This document shows, one piece after another, positions 6,917 through 10,961 of a DNA stretch of 10,961 nt (within the stretch, counting starts at the first letter, position 1; each line of letters opens with the position of its first letter). The translations under genes were made by a program, and so were the position numbers. The notes under the pieces were generated by a model that saw only the letters and a program-made list of their open reading frames with translations, had not been told where the DNA came from and did no database searches. The stretch is from Bordetella parapertussis (GTDB lineage: Bacteria; Pseudomonadota; Gammaproteobacteria; Burkholderiales; Burkholderiaceae_A), in assembly GCA_945877235.1 (NCBI GenBank), contig CAMCRF010000020.1, positions 1-10,961 on the forward strand, given 5' to 3'.

Positions 6917-7834
6917 CTACTGTTGAGCCGATAGCGTCTGAATGATTCGATCTGCGCCTTGAGCGCGAAGGGCTTCGGCAGCCGTTGCACCCAGTGCCTC
7001 AGGATCGGGACCGAGCAGGTCCACAGCACAGAGCTGAGTGCCATTCGGCATTGCAATGCGCGCACGCAGGCGCAGCGTGGGGCCATCGCCTTGCTGCTCG
7101 CAGAAGGCAGCCAGCGGCACCTGGCAGCTGCCGCCTAGCGCACGCGAGACTGCCCGCTCAGCGCTGACCTCCCGCCAGGTCTGCTCGTGCGCCAGGGTGG
7201 CAATGAGCGCACGCGTTGCCGTGTCGCCCGCCCGAATCTCGATGCCGAGGGCTCCTTGTCCGGCAGCAGGCAACATGCTCTCGGGAGGAATGACCTGACG
7301 AATGCGGTGGGCAAGACCAAGTCGCTTAAGACCTGCAGCCGCGAGAATAATGGCCTGCATCTCGCCGCGATCGAGTTTGCCCAGCCGAGTGTCGAGGTTG
7401 CCCCGCAGCGGCACAATGTGAAGGTGGGGAAAGCGTGCGCGCAGCTGGGACTCGCGGCGAAGCGACGATGTGCCCACCACCGCGCCATCCGGCAGCGACT
7501 CCAGGCTCTCGAACCCGGGTGAGACAAAGGCGTCGCGGGGGTCTTCCCGGACCATGACGGCGGCGAGCTCGAACCCTTCGGGTAGCACCATGGGTACATC
7601 CTTGAGCGAATGCACTGCGAGGTGTGCCCGGCCCTCGGCCAGGGCCGTCTCGAGTTCTTTGACGAACAACCCCTTGCCACCCACCTTGGAGAGCGACCGA
7701 TCGAGAATCTGATCGCCACGGGTGGTCATTCCCAGAATCTCAACGGGCTGGCCCGAGGATGTCTGCAGCAGAGACTGGACATGTTCGGCCTGCCAAAGCG
7801 CAAGCCTGCTTTCACGCGATGCGATAATCCACAT
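6917..7834 (-). CDS. hemC: Porphobilinogen deaminase (hydroxymethylbilane synthase)
   Basis: A 305-residue cytosolic enzyme that joins four porphobilinogen molecules into hydroxymethylbilane. Visible hallmarks are [15 protein letters not shown] (5-19), [24 protein letters not shown] (39-62), [10 protein letters not shown] (73-82) with catalytic D79, [11 protein letters not shown] (121-131), [12 protein letters not shown] (144-155), [11 protein letters not shown] (189-199), and [11 protein letters not shown] (234-244) with C237, the residue that carries the dipyrromethane cofactor. The length agrees with E. coli HemC (313). The ATG at 7834 gives MWIIASRES, matching the family; a G-rich run (GGGGGGA) lies unusually close upstream. 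The frame is open upstream to 7885, but that extension overlaps argH and does not resemble the family. It is the first gene of hemCDXY and is divergent from argH across only 24 bp. Confidence 0.97.
   Translation of the reverse strand: MWIIASRESRLALWQAEHVQSLLQTSSGQPVEILGMTTRGDQILDRSLSKVGGKGLFVKELETALAEGRAHLAVHSLKDVPMVLPEGFELAAVMVREDPRDAFVSPGFESLESLPDGAVVGTSSLRRESQLRARFPHLHIVPLRGNLDTRLGKLDRGEMQAIILAAAGLKRLGLAHRIRQVIPPESMLPAAGQGALGIEIRAGDTATRALIATLAHEQTWREVSAERAVSRALGGSCQVPLAAFCEQQGDGPTLRLRARIAMPNGTQLCAVDLLGPDPEALGATAAEALRAQGADRIIQTLSAQQ
7820..7828 (+). promoter_or_regulatory. Possible extended -10 promoter element for argH
   Basis: TGCGATAAT, one mismatch from TGnTATAAT, located inside codons 3-5 of the divergent hemC gene. 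The predicted transcription start is near 7835, giving argH a leader of about 24 bases to the ATG at 7859. No -35 box is visible at normal spacing. The identical 9-mer sits in the same relation to nadE at 291-299 on the minus strand. Confidence 0.4.
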
Positions 7835-7858
7835 AGTCCCCCCAGTGTAATGGAAGCC

Positions 7859-9265
7859 ATGAGCAATCCTCTCGAAAACAAGCAATCGGCCTGGTCAGGT
7901 CGGTTCAACGAACCCGTCTCTGAGCTCGTGCAGCGCTACACCGCCTCGGTTCAGTTCGACCAACGCATGGCGCACCAAGACATTCAGGGCTCGCTCGCCC
8001 ACGCAGACATGCTCCACCACGTCGGCCTGTTGAGCGATCAGGACCTCGCCGACATTCAACGCGGCATGGCCCAAATTCAGTCTGAGATCGAAGCGGGCCG
8101 ATTTGATTGGTCCATTGCGCTGGAGGACGTGCATCTGAACATTGAGCGCAGGCTCACGGAACTCGTGGGCGACGCCGGCAAGCGGCTTCACACGGCGCGC
8201 TCTCGGAATGACCAGGTCGCAACAGACATTCGCCTTTGGCTTCGGTCTGCCATCGATGAGGTGCGCTCCGCCCTGAACGCCTTGCGTCTGGCCCTGATCG
8301 AGCAGGCTGAACGCCACGCCGACACCATCATGCCGGGCTTTACGCACCTCCAAGTGGCACAGCCCGTGACCTTCGGACACCACATGCTGGCCTACGAGGC
8401 CATGTTCAGCCGAGATGACGAACGGCTCGTCGACGCGCGCAGGCGTGTTAACCGCCTACCACTGGGCGCTGCCGCACTCGCGGGCACCAGCTACCCCATC
8501 GATCGGACCAGGGTTGCTCGCACCCTGGGGTTCGAGGGGGTATGCCCCAATTCGCTCGACGCCGTCAGCGATCGGGATTTCGCCATTGAGTTTACGGCGG
8601 CAAGTGCACTCATCATGACCCACCTCTCGCGTCTCTCAGAGGAGCTCATTCTCTGGATGACCAGCCGGTACGGCTTTGTGAGGCTGCCCGATCGGTTTTG
8701 TACCGGCTCATCGATCATGCCGCAGAAAAAAAACCCGGACGTTCCCGAACTTGCGCGTGGCAAGACCGGACGGGTAACAGGTCACCTGATGGCATTGCTC
8801 ACACTCATGAAAGGCCAACCCCTGGCCTACAACAAGGACAACCAAGAGGACAAAGAGCCTCTCTTCGACACGGTCGATACGGTGCTCGACACGCTGCGGG
8901 TGTTCGCAGAGATGATCGCAGGCCTAGAGCCGCAGCCGGACGTGATGCGCGAGGCCGCCCTCCAGGGATACTCCACCGCGACAGACTTAGCGGACTATCT
9001 CGTGAAGAAGGGTCTGCCTTTTCGCGACGCACACGAGGCCGTGGCGCATGCAGTGCGCGTCGCCGTTGAGCGCGGGTGTGGGCTAGAAGACCTACCACTC
9101 GAGACGCTACAAGGCTTTTGCAGCCTGATCGGTCCGGATGTGTTTGGTGTTTTGGAGCTCGAAGGCTCCGTGGCCGCACGGTCTCACCTGGGAGGCACAG
9201 CCCCCTCGGCCGTTCGGGCCGCCGCAGCCAACGCCAGGGCAGCCCTTACAGCACAGAGCAGCTAA
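7859..9265 (+). CDS. argH: Argininosuccinate lyase
   Basis: A 468-residue cytosolic enzyme of the fumarase/aspartase superfamily that splits argininosuccinate into arginine and fumarate, the last step of arginine synthesis. Landmarks are [20 protein letters not shown] (11-30), [11 protein letters not shown] (89-99), [13 protein letters not shown] (111-123), the catalytic-base region [11 protein letters not shown] (159-169) with H163, [15 protein letters not shown] (202-216), and the superfamily signature [12 protein letters not shown] (283-294) with the catalytic serine S285. The length is normal (E. coli 457). I chose the ATG at 7859 ([10 protein letters not shown]) because GGAAG lies just before it and the family N-terminus fits; the in-frame ATG at 7850 would add three residues, and the frame is open further upstream but only across hemC. 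It is divergent from hemC and convergent with lpdA; the two stop codons interlock (9262-9265). A run of eight A lies in the signature motif (8726-8733). Confidence 0.97.
   Translation: MSNPLENKQSAWSGRFNEPVSELVQRYTASVQFDQRMAHQDIQGSLAHADMLHHVGLLSDQDLADIQRGMAQIQSEIEAGRFDWSIALEDVHLNIERRLTELVGDAGKRLHTARSRNDQVATDIRLWLRSAIDEVRSALNALRLALIEQAERHADTIMPGFTHLQVAQPVTFGHHMLAYEAMFSRDDERLVDARRRVNRLPLGAAALAGTSYPIDRTRVARTLGFEGVCPNSLDAVSDRDFAIEFTAASALIMTHLSRLSEELILWMTSRYGFVRLPDRFCTGSSIMPQKKNPDVPELARGKTGRVTGHLMALLTLMKGQPLAYNKDNQEDKEPLFDTVDTVLDTLRVFAEMIAGLEPQPDVMREAALQGYSTATDLADYLVKKGLPFRDAHEAVAHAVRVAVERGCGLEDLPLETLQGFCSLIGPDVFGVLELEGSVAARSHLGGTAPSAVRAAAANARAALTAQSS
8726..8733 (+). repeat. A8 homopolymer within the argH catalytic signature
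   Basis: The codons CAG AAA AAA AAC encode QKKN of the argininosuccinate lyase signature. The tract includes A AAA AAC, which has the in-frame form of a -1 slippery heptamer. It is most simply explained by the conserved Lys-Lys-Asn of the motif together with AAA codon choice. Confidence 0.75.
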
Positions 9266-10961
9266 CGCTTCTTTTGCGGGGGCAGGTCGGTGCAGGCCCC
9301 TTCAAAGAGCTCGGCCACCATGCCCAATGATTCGCCCAGCGTGGGATGCGGGTGAATGGTCTTGGCAATGTCTGTTGGGTCACAGCCCATCTCAATGGCC
9401 AAGGCGAATTCGCCAATCATGTCACCTGCATGGGTGCCCACAATCGCACCGCCCACCACCTGATGCGTCTCGGCATCGACGAGAATCTTTGTAAAACCCT
9501 CGTCTCTGCCATTCGCGATGGCCCGCCCTGACGCGGCCCAAGGAAAGACGGCCTTTTCAATCTTCATACCCTTGGCCTTCGCCTCTTCCTCCGTTACCCC
9601 CACCCAAGCAACTTCAGGGTCGGTGTATGCCACAGAGGGAATCACGCGCGCATCAAAGAAAGACTTCTGTCCAGCAGCAGCCTCGGCCGCTACGTGCCCC
9701 TCATGCACGGCCTTGTGCGCGAGCATGGGTTGGCCCACGAGGTCTCCAATCGCAAAAATATGATGCTGGTTGGTGCGCATCTGCTGATCCACGGGAATGA
9801 ATCCACGCTCATCGACGAGGACTCCGGCCAGATCTGCTCCAAGCGCTTTTCCGTTCGGACGACGCCCAACAGCCTGCAAGACAAGGTCATAGCGCTGCGG
9901 CTCAGCGGGAGCATCGCCCCCCTCAAATTTCACATAGACGCCATCTTCCTTGGCTTCCGCACCCACGGTCTTCGTGCCAAGCCAGATATTGTCAAAGCGA
10001 TGTTGGTTGTACTTCTGCCAGACCTTCACCAGATCACGATCTGCACCCATCATCAGGCCGTCCATCATCTCGACCACATCCACGCGCGCGCCCAGAGTGG
10101 AATACACCGTGGCCATCTCAAGGCCAATAATGCCGCCTCCAATCACCAGCATGCGCTGCGGACGTTGACGCAACTCCAGCGCGCCCGTAGAAGTCACCAC
10201 GCGCGGGTCTTCGGGCAGAAACGGCAGCTTCACTGCTTGAGACCCTGCAGCGATGATGGCCTGCTCAAACCGAATCACCTGGGCTTGGCCTGAGTTTAGG
10301 CTAACGCGAAGATGATGCGCATCAATGAAGGTGCCCACCCCATGCAGGACCTGCACCTTGCGCGCCTTCGCCATGCCGGCAAGCCCACCGGTTAACTTAC
10401 CAATGACCTTGTCCTTATGCGTGCGCAGCTTGTCAAGATCGATGGTGGGCTCGGCGTATGTCACGCCGAGATCCGCAAAGTGACGGGTCTCGTCCATGAC
10501 CGCCGCCACATGCAGCAACGCCTTAGAGGGAATGCATCCCACGTTCAAGCAGACTCCGCCCAGGCTGTCATAGCGCTCGACCAATGCCGTCTGAAGCCCA
10601 AGGTCGGCAGCACGAAATGCCGCGGAATACCCCCCCGGCCCAGCACCCAGCACCAACACTTGAACGCTCAGGTCAGCGGCAGCGCCATAGGCCGCGGCCG
10701 GCGTGGGCGCCGCTGCTGCAGCCGACGCTGGGGCTGGGGCTGCAGCCGGTGCGGGTGCTGCGGCTAGTGCTGCAGCCGATGCCACCTCACCTGCCACCTC
10801 AATCATCCCCAACACACTGCCCTCGCTTACCTTGTCGCCCACCTTCACACTCAGCGACACCAGCTTGCCCGCATGGCTAGACGGAATCTCCATCGAGGCC
10901 TTGTCACTCTCCACCGTCACCAGGCTCTGCTCCACACCCAGCGCATCGCCCGCCTTCACCA
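9262..10961 (-). CDS. lpdA: Dihydrolipoyl dehydrogenase with N-terminal lipoyl domain (5' end cut off)
   Basis: At least 566 residues are in the window; the first residues lie to the right of it. The visible N-terminus is a biotinyl/lipoyl domain with the lipoate-accepting lysine in [14 protein letters not shown], followed by an Ala/Pro linker and a complete flavin disulfide oxidoreductase: FAD-binding [17 protein letters not shown], redox-active pair in [20 protein letters not shown]-binding [20 protein letters not shown], second FAD motif FAIGDL, and the C-terminal [10 protein letters not shown] with the catalytic His-Glu pair. It reoxidises dihydrolipoamide with NAD+ as the E3 subunit of 2-oxoacid dehydrogenase complexes. 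The lipoyl-domain fusion is typical of the E3 attached to pyruvate dehydrogenase in many betaproteobacteria, so aceE and aceF are expected upstream, outside the window (inference). The GTG at 10959 is an internal valine of the lipoyl domain, not the start. The stop codon overlaps that of convergent argH. Confidence 0.95.
   Translation of the reverse strand, partial: VKAGDALGVEQSLVTVESDKASMEIPSSHAGKLVSLSVKVGDKVSEGSVLGMIEVAGEVASAAALAAAPAPAAAPAPASAAAAAPTPAAAYGAAADLSVQVLVLGAGPGGYSAAFRAADLGLQTALVERYDSLGGVCLNVGCIPSKALLHVAAVMDETRHFADLGVTYAEPTIDLDKLRTHKDKVIGKLTGGLAGMAKARKVQVLHGVGTFIDAHHLRVSLNSGQAQVIRFEQAIIAAGSQAVKLPFLPEDPRVVTSTGALELRQRPQRMLVIGGGIIGLEMATVYSTLGARVDVVEMMDGLMMGADRDLVKVWQKYNQHRFDNIWLGTKTVGAEAKEDGVYVKFEGGDAPAEPQRYDLVLQAVGRRPNGKALGADLAGVLVDERGFIPVDQQMRTNQHHIFAIGDLVGQPMLAHKAVHEGHVAAEAAAGQKSFFDARVIPSVAYTDPEVAWVGVTEEEAKAKGMKIEKAVFPWAASGRAIANGRDEGFTKILVDAETHQVVGGAIVGTHAGDMIGEFALAIEMGCDPTDIAKTIHPHPTLGESLGMVAELFEGACTDLPPQKKR
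10675..10785 (-). repeat. Low-complexity Ala/Pro linker of lpdA with short direct repeats
   Basis: This stretch encodes the flexible linker between the lipoyl domain and the FAD domain, almost all Ala and Pro. At DNA level GCTGCAGCCG recurs on the plus strand at 10715-10724, 10739-10748 and 10769-10778. Such linkers let the lipoyl domain swing between active sites; the repeats probably reflect expansion and contraction of the tract. Confidence 0.7.

Noticed and set aside
7135..7719. 194-codon open frame on the minus strand within hemC
   Set aside because: It is a shifted frame of hemC; the hemC frame carries all catalytic motifs, while this one is Arg/Ser/Pro-rich and unrecognisable.
7844..7849. 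TACACT on the minus strand as a -10 box for hemC
   Set aside because: Only four of six matches, no extended TG and no -35; it would leave a 3-base leader. Kept as a possibility but not annotated.
7610..7858. Upstream in-frame extension of argH into hemC
   Set aside because: The added residues do not resemble argininosuccinate lyase and overlap the hemC coding sequence; the family N-terminus begins at 7859.
9207..9221. Small inverted repeat CGGCC/GGCCG with a 5-base loop, 41 bases past the lpdA stop
   Set aside because: Only five base pairs and no T run; expected by chance in GC-rich DNA, unlike the 8- and 10-bp stems at the other convergent junctions.

Overview
The window is ordinary-looking, gene-dense chromosomal DNA from a GC-rich Gram-negative bacterium. 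It most likely comes from a betaproteobacterium of the order Burkholderiales. The evidence for this is the hemC-hemD-hemX-hemY cluster, a dihydrolipoyl dehydrogenase carrying its own N-terminal lipoyl domain, an argH neighbour, and protein wording typical of that order. This placement is by recognition, not by a search. I see no mobile element, tRNA, rRNA, CRISPR array or prophage gene, and no gene that looks foreign.

Layout, left to right. (1) Bases 1-284, minus strand: 5' end of nadE (glutamine-dependent NAD+ synthetase), running off the window. (2) 287-1453, plus: a FemAB-like/GNAT acyltransferase-fold protein, with its start codon 2 bp from that of nadE. (3) 1423-1968, minus: soluble inorganic pyrophosphatase ppa, overlapping the end of the previous gene by 31 bp. 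(4) 2085-4118, plus: membrane-bound proton-pumping pyrophosphatase hppA, divergent from ppa across a 116-bp gap, the only sizeable non-coding stretch in the window. (5) 7834 down to 4124, minus: the haem operon hemC, hemD, hemX, hemY, with gaps of 12 and 19 bp and a 4-bp overlap. (6) 7859-9265, plus: argH, divergent from hemC across 24 bp. (7) 10961 down to 9262, minus: lpdA, its N-terminus cut off by the window edge, with its stop codon interlocked with that of argH.

How the genes work together. The hem genes make uroporphyrinogen III from porphobilinogen (HemC, HemD), and HemX and HemY are membrane proteins linked to the same pathway. ppa and hppA are two alternative ways to dispose of pyrophosphate: one releases the energy as heat, the other stores it as a proton gradient. 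Their divergent pairing is the clearest functional pairing in the window. NadE produces pyrophosphate, ArgH finishes arginine synthesis, and LpdA serves a 2-oxoacid dehydrogenase complex, probably pyruvate dehydrogenase.

No undescribed system is evident. The points most worth a second look are at gene junctions. Two very tight divergent start pairs (nadE/GNAT and argH/hemC) both carry the same extended -10-like 9-mer TGCGATAAT inside the opposing gene's first codons. Two convergent junctions carry perfect GC-rich hairpins hidden inside coding sequence just past the ppa and hppA stop codons.
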